Virus record (IMG/VR): IMGVR_UViG_3300007513_000001
Coordinates: 62,001 to 126,000 of that record
Reading direction: 5' to 3' (one strand)
Length of the DNA: 64,000 bases
Source: a virus
Shown here: piece after piece, positions 25,489 to 34,487 of the stretch
Position numbering within the stretch: the first letter of the stretch is position 1
Layout: every line of letters begins with the position of its first letter
Program-made: the position numbers and the translations under genes
The notes under the pieces: model-generated
Databases searched by the model: none
What the model was told of the DNA's origin: nothing
The model's input: the letters and a program-made list of their open reading frames with translations, nothing else

Positions 25489-26399
25489 AAATACATTTTT
25501 CTAATGTAGATTTTTCTTCTAGATCAGGCCCAAATACTTTTGGAACAAGGCTAGCAAGACAATTTGTGAAGCTTGGTCACGATATAGTCGGGCCGAATGA
25601 TCCATATGAAGTATTTTTAGCATTTATTGAACCTGCATCCCAGCCTCGTGCAGGGAGCAAATTTATTCATAGATTAGATGGAATCTGGTTTAAGCCAGAA
25701 CAATTTCATACGCACAACCAGCTTATAAAATGGGCTTATGACCGTGCTGATAAAGTAATTTGCATTTCTGAATTTAATAAAAAAATGGCTGCATATCATT
25801 GGGGAAATGTAGATGCTTCTGTAATAAACAATGGAATAGAGTTAATACAGCATAAAGTCGAAGATCCACAAATTAAAAAACTAAGAAATCAATATTCAAA
25901 AATATTTGTATCTTCAGCCAATTGGCATAGACAAAAAAGACTAAAAGAAAATGTCGAATGCTTTAAGCTAATTCAAGAAACTTACCCTGATTCGTGTCTT
26001 ATAGTATTGGGAAGCACGCCGGATCACGTAGTAAAAGATCCCAATATATTTTATGTTGGAAATATGCCTCATGAAATATGTTTGCAAGTTTTTTCTGCAG
26101 CGGATTGGATGATACATTTAGCTTGGTTAGACCATTGCCCCAATTCAGTAGTAGAAGGAATGTCTCAAGGGTGCGGTATTATTTGTGCTAGCTCTGGAGG
26201 AACTTACGAAGCTGTCGGAAAAAATGGAATAGTGGTTCAAGAAAAAGAAGAGTATCAATATCAATTGGCTGATTACGACTCTCCTCCTGAAATAGATTTT
26301 TCCAATATTGTTGTGCCGGATAAGATAGAAGTAGATAATTCTATTTTGGATATTGAAATTATTGCTAAAAAATACCTTAATGTTATAGAGAGTGTATGA
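25485..26399 (+). CDS. GT4 family glycosyltransferase
   Basis: 304 residues. N-terminal GPNTFGTRLARQFVKLGHDI is the acceptor-domain glycine-rich loop of GT4 enzymes, VINNGIEL marks the interdomain linker, and HLAWLDHCPNSVVEGMSQGC is the EX7E donor motif. The sequence is compact for GT4 (often 350-400). It overlaps both neighbours by 4 nt (ATGA), so the surrounding genes are translationally coupled. Confidence 0.85.
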   Translation: MKIHFSNVDFSSRSGPNTFGTRLARQFVKLGHDIVGPNDPYEVFLAFIEPASQPRAGSKFIHRLDGIWFKPEQFHTHNQLIKWAYDRADKVICISEFNKKMAAYHWGNVDASVINNGIELIQHKVEDPQIKKLRNQYSKIFVSSANWHRQKRLKENVECFKLIQETYPDSCLIVLGSTPDHVVKDPNIFYVGNMPHEICLQVFSAADWMIHLAWLDHCPNSVVEGMSQGCGIICASSGGTYEAVGKNGIVVQEKEEYQYQLADYDSPPEIDFSNIVVPDKIEVDNSILDIEIIAKKYLNVIESV

Positions 26400-27253
26400 T
26401 GGGACTTGGTGGATATTTATTTTGGACTGCTGTAGCTCGGGAAATAAGTGAAAAACACATTGGTCATGACCAAATTAAGTTTCTTCCGATAGAAATGCAC
26501 GACAACGGAATAATAAAACTAATAAAAAGCGAAATATTCAGAAGCAATCCTAGATTTGTGCAAGAGTTCGAAGCTGATCAATTTTCATTTCCGCTAGTAT
26601 TGAATAACCAAGAGCTTAATTATTGTAAAAGAGATACTCCAAAGCGCGCGTACCACAGATATGATAAGCATGTTGTCGCACAAATCTGTGAATATTACGG
26701 AATTCAAAATCCAAGATTAAATTGTGAAATATATTTCTCTTCAAGTGAAGTTAATTCAATAAACAGTTTGATAAGCAGAAATAATTTAGATGAATTTGTA
26801 GTAATAGAACCTCAATCTAACGATGAATATTCTTGTAACAAAGTTTATCCTTTTGAGAAATGGCAAAATATAACTAATGATTTGATTGCTTCGGGAATAA
26901 CAGTGGTGCAAGTGGGAAGAGAAACAAGTTCTAAAAATCTAGAAGGTGCAGTTAACTTGACTGGAAAAACTTCTTTTAAAGAAGCAGCAGGAATAATATC
27001 AAAATCTAAGATGTTTATTTCTTCTGAGGGCGGATTAATGCACGCTGCAAATGGTTTAGGTGTGTTTTCTATAATAATCTACACAGGATATATCCACCCC
27101 AGAATGACCGGATATCCAGACAACATCAATATTTGGCTAAACCATGGTGACGAACCCTGTGGCATGAAAACAAAATGCCAAAATTGTGAAACTGTAGTTT
27201 CTTCACACGATCCGAGAGAAATAACAAGAATAATTTTGGAGAACTTGTCATGA
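26396..27253 (+). CDS. Heptosyltransferase-like protein (GT9)
   Basis: 285-residue GT9-type enzyme, the family of LPS heptosyltransferases that use ADP-heptose. Landmarks are GLGGYLFWTAVAREI at the N-terminus, a VQVGRE segment, NLTGKTSFKEAAGIISKSKM, and the family signature FISSEGGLMHAANGLG. The C-terminus has a CGMKTKCQNC cluster like the C-x(n)-C region often seen in such enzymes. It lies immediately before the HldD-HldE genes that would make its donor, which strongly suggests that heptose is really used. Confidence 0.85.
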   Translation: MMGLGGYLFWTAVAREISEKHIGHDQIKFLPIEMHDNGIIKLIKSEIFRSNPRFVQEFEADQFSFPLVLNNQELNYCKRDTPKRAYHRYDKHVVAQICEYYGIQNPRLNCEIYFSSSEVNSINSLISRNNLDEFVVIEPQSNDEYSCNKVYPFEKWQNITNDLIASGITVVQVGRETSSKNLEGAVNLTGKTSFKEAAGIISKSKMFISSEGGLMHAANGLGVFSIIIYTGYIHPRMTGYPDNINIWLNHGDEPCGMKTKCQNCETVVSSHDPREITRIILENLS

Positions 27254-28209
27254 TTATTATTACTGGTGCGTGCGGCTTCATAGGCTCGAGAATTCTCTCA
27301 GGCCTTTTTGAGGCTGGGTGCAACGAAAGAGTAATTTTAGTAGATCATTTATCTGATGAAAATGTCAAAAAAATATCTAAATTCCCAATATATGATTTTT
27401 TGACACCGGCTCAATTTTTGAAAAAAAGTAAAGTTATAACTGCAGATGCTTCGTGTGTATTTCACCAAGGCGCAATAACAAACACTACGCATCCAGACAT
27501 TTCTGAAATAATGGAATTAAATTATCGTTACACTAAAATGTTAGTATCTAGTTGCATTTTAAATAAAACAAAAATTGTGTGTGCTTCTTCGGCTGCTGTT
27601 TACGGTAATGGCGATGCAGGTTTTAAAGAGCACGCTGATTGTGAATCTCCTTTAAATGTTTATGGATTTACTAAGCTTTTAGCAGATAATTGGATTAGAC
27701 AAAATGATTTTTTCTCGAATTATGAAGTATTTAGCCTTAGATATTTTAATGTTTATGGAATGGGCGAAGAACACAAGGGAGATATGAGCTCTCCTATTTT
27801 AAAATTTTTTAAAAATGCAAATCACCATGAAAGACAAATCAATATATTTGAAGGTTCAGATAATTTTTTTAGAGATTTTGTTGCTGTGGAAGATGTCGTG
27901 AAAGTAAATCTACAGTGTGCTTTTGATGATATAACACCAGGCGTTTACAACGTGGGATCAGGTAAAAAGATTTCTTTTAGTGATGTAGCTAAAATCACCC
28001 AAGGCTATTTTTCAGATAAAGAATTAGCAATATGCGAAATTAAATTTCCGGAAAAATTAAAAGGAAGATACCAAAGATCGACTCACGCAAACTTGATTAA
28101 TCTTAGAGCTGCAGGATATAAAGAAAAAATGATAGAGCCAGAAGTTGGAATCAAAAAATATCTTTTAGATTTGGATCAAGCAAAAGAAAATGAAAAAAGT
28201 ATTTACTAA
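27250..28209 (+). CDS. hldD: ADP-L-glycero-D-manno-heptose 6-epimerase
   Basis: 319-residue short-chain dehydrogenase/epimerase matching HldD (RfaD) through its length. MIIITGACGFIGSRIL is the Rossmann motif; FHQGAITNTTH matches the HldD-specific FHEGACSSTT; PLNVYGFTK contains the catalytic YxxxK; RYFNVYGMGEEHKGDMSSP, EGSDNFFRDFV and KLKGRYQ-STHANLINLRAAGY are almost diagnostic. It converts ADP-D-glycero-D-manno-heptose to the L-glycero form. The start overlaps the GT9 gene by 4 nt. Confidence 0.93.
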   Translation: MIIITGACGFIGSRILSGLFEAGCNERVILVDHLSDENVKKISKFPIYDFLTPAQFLKKSKVITADASCVFHQGAITNTTHPDISEIMELNYRYTKMLVSSCILNKTKIVCASSAAVYGNGDAGFKEHADCESPLNVYGFTKLLADNWIRQNDFFSNYEVFSLRYFNVYGMGEEHKGDMSSPILKFFKNANHHERQINIFEGSDNFFRDFVAVEDVVKVNLQCAFDDITPGVYNVGSGKKISFSDVAKITQGYFSDKELAICEIKFPEKLKGRYQRSTHANLINLRAAGYKEKMIEPEVGIKKYLLDLDQAKENEKSIY

Positions 28210-28582
28210 TGGTTGTTTTGATATACTCCACCGAGGGCATTTAGAGCTTTTGTGGTTTTGCAAATCAGCAGGAGATACCGTCACAGTCGGCCTTAATTCT
28301 GATAAAAGCGTTAAAAAACTGAAGGGCACATCACGGCCAATAAATAGCCAAGAAGATAGAAAATTTCTTTTAGAATCTTTGGCTTGTGTTGATAAAGTAG
28401 TTATTTTTGATGAAGAAACGCCTATCGATCTTATAAAACAATTAAAACCTGATATAATAGTGAAGGGAGGAGACTATTCTCCCGAAGAAGTAGTCGGCTA
28501 TAATCTTGCCGAAGTTATAATTTTTGATACAATAGATGGATATTCAACAACTAACATCGCTAACAATACTGGTGCTGGGTGA
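28190..28582 (+). CDS. ADP-heptose synthase adenylyltransferase domain (HldE C-part)
   Basis: 130-residue stand-alone version of the C-terminal half of HldE (RfaE2). TNGCFDILHRGHLELL contains the HxGH nucleotide site, VGLNSDKSVKKLKG the phosphate/sugar segment and VKGGDYSPEEVVG the family motif. It transfers AMP to D-glycero-beta-D-manno-heptose 1-phosphate. In E. coli it is fused to the kinase; here the two are split and in inverted order, with the kinase gene starting 47 nt inside this one. It overlaps hldD by 20 nt. Confidence 0.9.
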   Translation: MKKVFTNGCFDILHRGHLELLWFCKSAGDTVTVGLNSDKSVKKLKGTSRPINSQEDRKFLLESLACVDKVVIFDEETPIDLIKQLKPDIIVKGGDYSPEEVVGYNLAEVIIFDTIDGYSTTNIANNTGAG

Positions 28583-29321
28583 ATCTTGCATAGATCGATA
28601 CCACGTCGGTTCTTGCGATAGACTAAGTCCGGAATTCCCCGTCCCCGTGTTTAAGAAAAAAGAAACCTTCGACAAACCCGGGATGGCTTCTAACGTCTTA
28701 AGCGGATTTACTAACGTTGGAGTAAACGCAGAGTTAGTTTCTCCGTCTAAAGCTTGTTTAAAAGAAAGGTTTATAGAAGAAAAAACTGGATATCACTTGT
28801 TAAGAGTAGACAGTTTTGATGAAGTAGAAGAGCTTACTGATTCTGAAATTAAAAGCATAAACTTACAAAAATATTCCTGTATAGTAATTTCTGATTATGG
28901 CAAAGGATTTTTAAGCGATGAAATGGCTGTTTATATAAGGAAAAATTTTCCAGGCCCAATTTTTGTTGATACCAAAAAGACAGATCTTTCTTGTTTTTCG
29001 GGATGTATCGTAAAAATAAATGAATTAGAAAGAAATTCTCTTAAAAAACAAAATCCAAAAGCAAAACTTGTTACCACTTTGGGCGCGAGGGGTGCTGAAT
29101 ACGAAGGTGAGGTTTATAGTCCGAATTTTGAAAGAAGCGTGTTCGATGTATGCGGCGCTGGAGATACTTTCTTAACTGCTCTTGTGATAGGGTATATGAT
29201 GTATGGAGATATTAGAGCGGCAATTCCGTTAGCAAATTATTGCGCTGGAATTGCTGTAGAGCAGCGCGGAACATATAAATTAACTTTAAAAAATCTCCAG
29301 GAGTATAAAAATGCCATTTGA
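28536..29321 (+). CDS. Heptose 7-phosphate kinase (HldE N-part, PfkB family)
   Basis: 261-residue ribokinase/PfkB-type kinase. VLGESCIDRYHVGSCDRLSPEFPVPVF matches the HldE/RfaE1 N-terminus in two parts, GMASNVLSG the substrate loop, and CGAGDTFLTAL carries the catalytic aspartate. It should phosphorylate D-glycero-D-manno-heptose 7-phosphate at C1. It is shorter than the RfaE1 domain of about 310. Isomerase GmhA and phosphatase GmhB are not seen in the window and would be host-supplied or encoded elsewhere. Confidence 0.88.
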   Translation: MDIQQLTSLTILVLGESCIDRYHVGSCDRLSPEFPVPVFKKKETFDKPGMASNVLSGFTNVGVNAELVSPSKACLKERFIEEKTGYHLLRVDSFDEVEELTDSEIKSINLQKYSCIVISDYGKGFLSDEMAVYIRKNFPGPIFVDTKKTDLSCFSGCIVKINELERNSLKKQNPKAKLVTTLGARGAEYEGEVYSPNFERSVFDVCGAGDTFLTALVIGYMMYGDIRAAIPLANYCAGIAVEQRGTYKLTLKNLQEYKNAI

Positions 29322-30198
29322 GAACGACGCGATAGACACCGTAATAAGTGTTCTTACATTTTGTAATTCAGAAAAAATGACTGAAAGATACGAAATGATG
29401 CAGAAAGCACTTCCAACTCTAGAATCGCTATCAAATGACCCATCTGTGTTTTTAATGCTTTGGGACAATGGATCGAGTAATGATGTAAAAGATTATTTGA
29501 AAACTTTAGATTTCTTTAATTTTCAGTATTTCTCTGAAGAAAATTTATACGATGTTCCAGTCTTGAGAGCTATAGCAGAAGCAGCAAATATCTTGGACGC
29601 AAAATACGTTTGCCACGTGGAAGATGACTTAGAGTTAATAGAGCCAAATAGTTTGTCATCTTTGAAAAAGTTTTTAGAAGAAAATGACGATGTGGGTGGT
29701 GTAAGATTATTAAAATTTGACTTTTATAATAAGAGAAAATATGATAAAAGAAATCCATCTTCAGATGTAGACCGTTCAAATTTTATGACATTAGCAAATA
29801 CTGTTTCTGGCGCTAAACTAAAATGGAGTGAGCCAATCGAGGTAGATCAATACACTTTTTTCAAAGTGAATTGGCATTGGTATAACTTTCCAATATTTAC
29901 CAAATTAGAAACATTTGAAAGGGTAGTTGTGAAGGGAGATATTGAGCCGTTACAAGCCCAAGAGGGAGCGATGGCTAAAAATTTTAATAATCTAGATTTA
30001 AATTTAGCTATTTTAAATGGCGGAGTGTTTAACCATTTAGGATCTTTTAACACCAAGGGGTCTGCTCGATTGTTTGCTAGAGATAATTTAGTAAACAAAA
30101 AAGAGGTTTCCGGTCAATTTCCGGTTTTTGAAGATGGAGAAATCCAATCCGCAGTACAAAAATTTAAACATTCTCTTAACGAGTTTTTGAAAAAATAA
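29311..30198 (+). CDS. Probable GT2-type glycosyltransferase
   Basis: 295-residue protein with a GT-A layout. VISVLTFCN at the N-terminus, SVFLMLWDNGSSNDVKDYL (nucleotide-site acidic motif) and YVCHVEDDLELIEP (a DD/DxD-like metal motif). The C-terminal part has a GGVFNHLG-like segment. AGGAG upstream supports the ATG at 29311. It follows the heptose genes and overlaps the kinase by 11 nt, so it might act on heptose-containing glycans, but the donor is not known. Confidence 0.75.
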   Translation: MPFENDAIDTVISVLTFCNSEKMTERYEMMQKALPTLESLSNDPSVFLMLWDNGSSNDVKDYLKTLDFFNFQYFSEENLYDVPVLRAIAEAANILDAKYVCHVEDDLELIEPNSLSSLKKFLEENDDVGGVRLLKFDFYNKRKYDKRNPSSDVDRSNFMTLANTVSGAKLKWSEPIEVDQYTFFKVNWHWYNFPIFTKLETFERVVVKGDIEPLQAQEGAMAKNFNNLDLNLAILNGGVFNHLGSFNTKGSARLFARDNLVNKKEVSGQFPVFEDGEIQSAVQKFKHSLNEFLKK

Positions 30199-30620
30199 TG
30201 ATTCCAAAACTTCAAAAATTGCAAACATTTAGTACTTCCGAAGGAGAAATGGTACCCATCTATAAAGACTGGGAAGAGTGGCACGAGGGATATGTTCCAA
30301 AAATGGCTTATTTGACGTCAATAGCGCCCAACACCGCCAAAGGCCCAATTCTTCATGAAAAGCGCCGCGGATTTATGATGGCATTCCGCGGAGAGGTCGA
30401 AGTAGAATGTTTGGTAGGAAACAAGATACAAAAATACAATTTGAGAAATAACAAAAACGAGAAATCAGTACTCATCATTCCAGCTGGCGTGCCAAATAGA
30501 ATCTGTAATCTATCTCACGAAGAAGCTATAATTCTAAATTTACCAGATCGTGCTTGGCGGCCCGATGATGAAGATACTCAAAAATTTAATGGATGGGAAG
30601 ATTATTATGGGAAGACTTGA
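30198..30620 (+). CDS. Cupin sugar isomerase/epimerase-like protein
   Basis: 140-residue single-domain cupin. GPILHEKRRGFMMAFRGEVE and VLIIPAGVPNRICNLS are the two cupin motif regions, and the C-terminal LPDRAWRPDDEDTQ resembles the end of RmlC-type dTDP-sugar epimerases. Alternatives are FdtA-type 3,4-ketoisomerases, which use the product of the next gene's enzyme. It precedes the RmlB-like dehydratase, in line with dTDP-4-keto-6-deoxysugar chemistry. The exact reaction is not established. Confidence 0.7.
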   Translation: MIPKLQKLQTFSTSEGEMVPIYKDWEEWHEGYVPKMAYLTSIAPNTAKGPILHEKRRGFMMAFRGEVEVECLVGNKIQKYNLRNNKNEKSVLIIPAGVPNRICNLSHEEAIILNLPDRAWRPDDEDTQKFNGWEDYYGKT

Positions 30621-31572
30621 TAAAAAACTTACTATTGTAGTTACAGGCGGCCTTGGATTTATTGGTAGCCACTTTGTTGACCGCGCTTTAGATCTCGGTC
30701 ATCGAGTAATAAATTATGATAAAGAAACATACGCTGCACACACTAATTTAAAATTTAAAGGTAACTATGAATATGTCAAAACAGACATAGCAGAACTTAA
30801 ATCAATACCGTACTGTGACGTTATTGTTAATTTTGCTGCTGAATCTCACGTGGATAATTCTATAGAAGAAAGCTTTGCTTTTATGAAATCTAATATTCTT
30901 GGCGTGTATAACATTTTAGAAATCCTTAAGAACACCAAGATAAACAGTTTGGTTTCAGCGTGGGAATATAATTTTCCCTTGTTTGTGCAAATTAGTACAG
31001 ATGAAGTTTTTGGAGATATTGAAGAAGGATTTTTCAAAGAAGAAGCTGTTCACACACCAAGTAATCCATATTCAGCTACTAAATCAGCGGCTGAGCAATT
31101 AGTAGTTGCGTGGGCCAGAACTTTTGACATACCGTTCTTACTAACTAGAACAACCAACAATTACGGTCCGCGGCAAAATTCTGAAAAATTAATTCCACGA
31201 GCCATAACGGACATCATTAAAGGTGAGAAAGTCCCTATTCATGGCGGTGGCTCTTACGTAAGAAACTGGATTCACGTAGAAGATAATGTTGGTGCTATAT
31301 TAAAAATAATAGATGCAGGAGAGGTTAATGAATCATATCATATAGCATCTGACGAAGAATATTCAGTGAAAGAAATAGTTGAAATGATTTGTGAAGAAAT
31401 GAAAGTAAAGTATGAGAATGTTACGGATACTTCTTTGGATAGATCTGGTGCCGATGTAAGATATGCTTTAAATTGCGACAAGCTTAAAGCGCTGGGTTGG
31501 AAGCAAGATAAAAAATTGAAACAAAGTTTGCCAGAAATTATAGAATATTATAGGAAAGCTTTAAATGTCTGA
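30607..31572 (+). CDS. rmlB: dTDP-glucose 4,6-dehydratase-like enzyme
   Basis: 322 residues of RmlB type. TGGLGFIGSHFVDRAL is the Rossmann motif, FAAESHVDNSIEE the RmlB-specific substrate segment, ISTDEVFGD the catalytic D-E pair region, and NPYSATKSAAEQL the YxxxK. RTTNNYGPRQ is the typical family tail. Enzyme product is dTDP-4-keto-6-deoxyglucose. ATG 30607 is chosen because GGAAG (30596-30600) precedes it and the extra upstream residues are not family-like. No RmlA is present in the window, so dTDP-glucose comes from the host or another phage gene. Confidence 0.9.
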   Translation: MGRLDKKLTIVVTGGLGFIGSHFVDRALDLGHRVINYDKETYAAHTNLKFKGNYEYVKTDIAELKSIPYCDVIVNFAAESHVDNSIEESFAFMKSNILGVYNILEILKNTKINSLVSAWEYNFPLFVQISTDEVFGDIEEGFFKEEAVHTPSNPYSATKSAAEQLVVAWARTFDIPFLLTRTTNNYGPRQNSEKLIPRAITDIIKGEKVPIHGGGSYVRNWIHVEDNVGAILKIIDAGEVNESYHIASDEEYSVKEIVEMICEEMKVKYENVTDTSLDRSGADVRYALNCDKLKALGWKQDKKLKQSLPEIIEYYRKALNV

Positions 31573-32602
31573 TGAAAATAAAATAACCGGGTCAAGGATT
31601 TTAATTTTCGGTGGAACTGGCTCACTCGGAAAAACTTTGATTAAAAGGTTTTTAAAAGACAATAAAGTCTGCGCTTATTCTAGAGACGAATCTAAGCACT
31701 GGACACTCAAGAACGAGATAGATGATAGTAACCTAACGTTTTTTATTGGAGATATCAGAGATAAGCAGAGATGCTTAGAAGCCTTGCTTTCTTTTAGGCC
31801 AACGCATATTATAATAGCTTCAGCCCTTAAGCATGTAGATGTTTGTGAGAGATCTCCATATGAAAGTGTTTTAACCAACATAGAAGGAGTGGCAAACATA
31901 GTCAAGTGTGTAAATGAAAATATTCAGTCTCTTGACTATCTTGAAACAGTTCTTATGGTTAGTACAGACAAAGCGTGTTCGCCAATAAATGTTTATGGAA
32001 TGTGCAAAGCTATAGCAGAGCGAATGGTCACTTCTTGTGCAGCGCTAGAATCTAAAATTAAGTTTGTTGCAGTTAGATATGGAAATGTTTTAGAGTCTAG
32101 AGGAAGCATCATTCCGCTGTTCAAGTATCAAGCCGAAAATAAAGACAGCATAACAATAACTCATAATGAAATGACAAGATATGTTATGACTCTAGACGAA
32201 AGTGTTGATTTAATAGAGACAGCTATGCTGGAAGGCAACTCTGGAGAAACGTGGATACCAGCACTTCCAGCTATGAAAATATTAGATCTCGCAGAAATAT
32301 ATTCAGAGATGTATGGAAAACCAATTAAAGTGATTGGCATGCGACCAGGAGAAAAACTTCATGAGTCGTTAATAAACGATTCTGAGTCTTTAAGAACAAA
32401 TAAGGGTAAAAAATATTCTGTAGTGCTACCCTCATATACAAAACCATTTAACGGTAAAGAGTTCAGCATGAGAAGTGATGATTCTTTAATGACAAAAGAA
32501 GAACTTAGAAATCACTTAGAAGACTTAGATATATTACAAAAACCGCTTTCACAATTTATCGGAAAAAATATAGAAGACATAAATGTAGGGAAAAAGACAT
32601 GA
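31565..32602 (+). CDS. UDP-sugar 4,6-dehydratase, CapD/PseB-like
   Basis: 345 residues. FGGTGSLGKTLIKRFL gives the nucleotide site, ASALKHVDVCE the CapD/PseB-type active-site loop, VSTDKACSPINVYGMCKAIAE carries the STDK and YxxxK motifs of the family, and MRPGEKLHESLIN the tail seen in the UDP-GlcNAc dehydratases. Product would be a UDP-4-keto-6-deoxy sugar. PseB-type activity would feed into pseudaminic-type sugar synthesis with the aminotransferase that follows (4-nt overlap). Confidence 0.87.
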   Translation: MSDENKITGSRILIFGGTGSLGKTLIKRFLKDNKVCAYSRDESKHWTLKNEIDDSNLTFFIGDIRDKQRCLEALLSFRPTHIIIASALKHVDVCERSPYESVLTNIEGVANIVKCVNENIQSLDYLETVLMVSTDKACSPINVYGMCKAIAERMVTSCAALESKIKFVAVRYGNVLESRGSIIPLFKYQAENKDSITITHNEMTRYVMTLDESVDLIETAMLEGNSGETWIPALPAMKILDLAEIYSEMYGKPIKVIGMRPGEKLHESLINDSESLRTNKGKKYSVVLPSYTKPFNGKEFSMRSDDSLMTKEELRNHLEDLDILQKPLSQFIGKNIEDINVGKKT

Positions 32603-33726
32603 AGTATCCATTATTTAAAGTGCATATTGACATTGAAGATGCTTTAAGCAGAATTAGAGAAGTGTTTGAATCTGGTTTTTTAAACGAAGGAAGAGAAGTA
32701 CTTCAAATTAGGCAAATGCTACGAGAGATATGGGGCTTAGAAAATATAACAATGACTAGTTCTTGTACTGGTTCTTTGATAATGGCTCTTAAAATAGCTG
32801 GAGTTAAATCGGGAGACGAAGTAATAGCACCCTCCATGACTTGCGTAGCAACCAATGTTTCGACAGAATGGTTAGGTGCAAAAACTGTTTGGGCTGATAT
32901 AGATCCAAAAACTGGAAACGTAGACCCGAATGATGTAGCTAAAAAAATAACAGAAAAAACTAAAGCTATTATATGCGTCGACTGGGCTGGTATTCCTTGT
33001 AAGCTAGAAGAGCTTCAAAAAATATGTACAGAAAATGGAATAAAATTAATTCAAGATGCTGCGCATGGATTTGGAAGTGAGTACAAAGGAAAAGAAATCT
33101 GCCATTGGGCAGATATAACTTGCTATAGCTTCCAAGCGATCAAACATATAACAACTGGAGACGGCGGAGCCATTGTATGCTTAAGCGACGAAGATCATGA
33201 AAAAGCCGGTCGTTTAAAATGGTATGGATTTGATAGAGATCGGCTTAAGGACGAAGACGGAAACTGGAAAGGGAAAAGGTGGGATTCGAACATCGAAGAA
33301 GTTGGCTGGAAGCTTAATATGAACAATATGTCAGCTGTTTTGGGCATGTCTAATCTAGAAAGGCGAGAGAAGATTATAGGTTCCCACAAGAAAAATGCTT
33401 CAATATACAAAGAAATGTTTTTGCAAACTTCTAATATAACATCTTTAGAAGTTGAAGAATATATGGATCCATCTTACTGGATTTACACTGTTATTTTGGA
33501 TGAATCTATAGATAGAGATTCTATAATTGAGAAACTTTCTGAAAAGGAAATCCATTCAGGAATGGTTCATATACCTAACCACCCTTACGATTGCTTTGAA
33601 GAAAGCCCGAAATTAGAACATACTGAAAAATTTGCTATGCATCAAATTTGTATACCTTGCGGTTGGTGGCTTTCAGAAGAAGATGTTCGCTACATTGGAA
33701 ATAGCTTAATAGAACTTTGCGGGTAG
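32599..33726 (+). CDS. DegT/DnrJ/EryC1/StrS aminotransferase
   Basis: 375-residue PLP-dependent sugar aminotransferase. MTSSCTGSLIMALKIAGV is the family N-terminal pattern, IQDAAHGFGSEYKGK the PLP-phosphate region, and CYSFQAIKHITTGDGG contains the PLP-binding lysine. It aminates a nucleotide-linked keto sugar at C3 or C4. Next to two dehydratases and a formyltransferase, it probably makes an amino sugar for N-formylation. Exact regiochemistry cannot be assigned. Confidence 0.9.
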   Translation: MKYPLFKVHIDIEDALSRIREVFESGFLNEGREVLQIRQMLREIWGLENITMTSSCTGSLIMALKIAGVKSGDEVIAPSMTCVATNVSTEWLGAKTVWADIDPKTGNVDPNDVAKKITEKTKAIICVDWAGIPCKLEELQKICTENGIKLIQDAAHGFGSEYKGKEICHWADITCYSFQAIKHITTGDGGAIVCLSDEDHEKAGRLKWYGFDRDRLKDEDGNWKGKRWDSNIEEVGWKLNMNNMSAVLGMSNLERREKIIGSHKKNASIYKEMFLQTSNITSLEVEEYMDPSYWIYTVILDESIDRDSIIEKLSEKEIHSGMVHIPNHPYDCFEESPKLEHTEKFAMHQICIPCGWWLSEEDVRYIGNSLIELCG

Positions 33727-34484
33727 CTGTGGATCAATTAAAAAAAATTAATTGCGGAATTCTTTTTAACGCTAAAGAAAATAATTTTTCTGAATATTTG
33801 TCTTGGCTCAATGATTATGCTTTAGAAAATAAAGACGTAGACTTAAAAATATTCACCAACGATATTTCTTTTGTGGAGAAACATTTTCTGATAGAAAAAT
33901 CTCAAATATTAGATTCCTTTAATGAAATTTTAGATTTTTCTGATTTGCTAATTTCTTTGGGTTTTTGGAAGATAATAAAGAAAGAAAACATAGAAAAAGT
34001 TCCTTTGGGAATAGTAAATTTTCATCATTCTTATAGACTAAAATATAGGGGAAGGCATTGTTCTACTTGGGTTTTAAAAAATAATGAAACGCACCATGGA
34101 AGTACGATGCATTACTTAGATGAAAATTTAGATCAAGGCAAAATTATAGATTCAAAAAAATTTAAAATTAGTTGCGATGATGTAGCAGAAGATCTTTTTG
34201 AAAAAGCAAATGATGCTGGATTGCAAATCCTAAAAGAAAATTTTGGTTTATTAATACGGGGAAAAGTTGACAATAAAATAAACTTAAGTGAAAAACAACA
34301 TCTTTATAAGAAAAATGATTTAAGGCACGAAATATCTAATAGTTTCATAAATCATGAAAATGACCTTTTAAGAGAGATAAGGTCACTTACGTTTAGCAAT
34401 AAGCCCTCTCCATACATAATGCTTAACAACAAAAAAGTGTATCTAAAGTTAGAAGATTATGACTCAGGAATTTTAGGAAAATAA
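33717..34484 (+). CDS. Formyltransferase-like protein
   Basis: 255 residues of the methionyl-tRNA formyltransferase/sugar N-formyltransferase fold. SLGFWKIIKKENIEKVPLG, IVNFHHSYRLKYRGRHCSTW and THHGSTMHYLDENLDQGKII correspond to the core motifs including the HxSLLP-like and HxT segments (here FHHS and HHGST). Start is TTG 33717 (overlap 10 nt) or GTG 33729; neither has an obvious ribosome site. Family members N-formylate amino sugars using formyl-tetrahydrofolate. It is one of two such genes in the cluster. Confidence 0.75.
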   Translation: MRVAVDQLKKINCGILFNAKENNFSEYLSWLNDYALENKDVDLKIFTNDISFVEKHFLIEKSQILDSFNEILDFSDLLISLGFWKIIKKENIEKVPLGIVNFHHSYRLKYRGRHCSTWVLKNNETHHGSTMHYLDENLDQGKIIDSKKFKISCDDVAEDLFEKANDAGLQILKENFGLLIRGKVDNKINLSEKQHLYKKNDLRHEISNSFINHENDLLREIRSLTFSNKPSPYIMLNNKKVYLKLEDYDSGILGK

Positions 34485-34487
34485 ATA

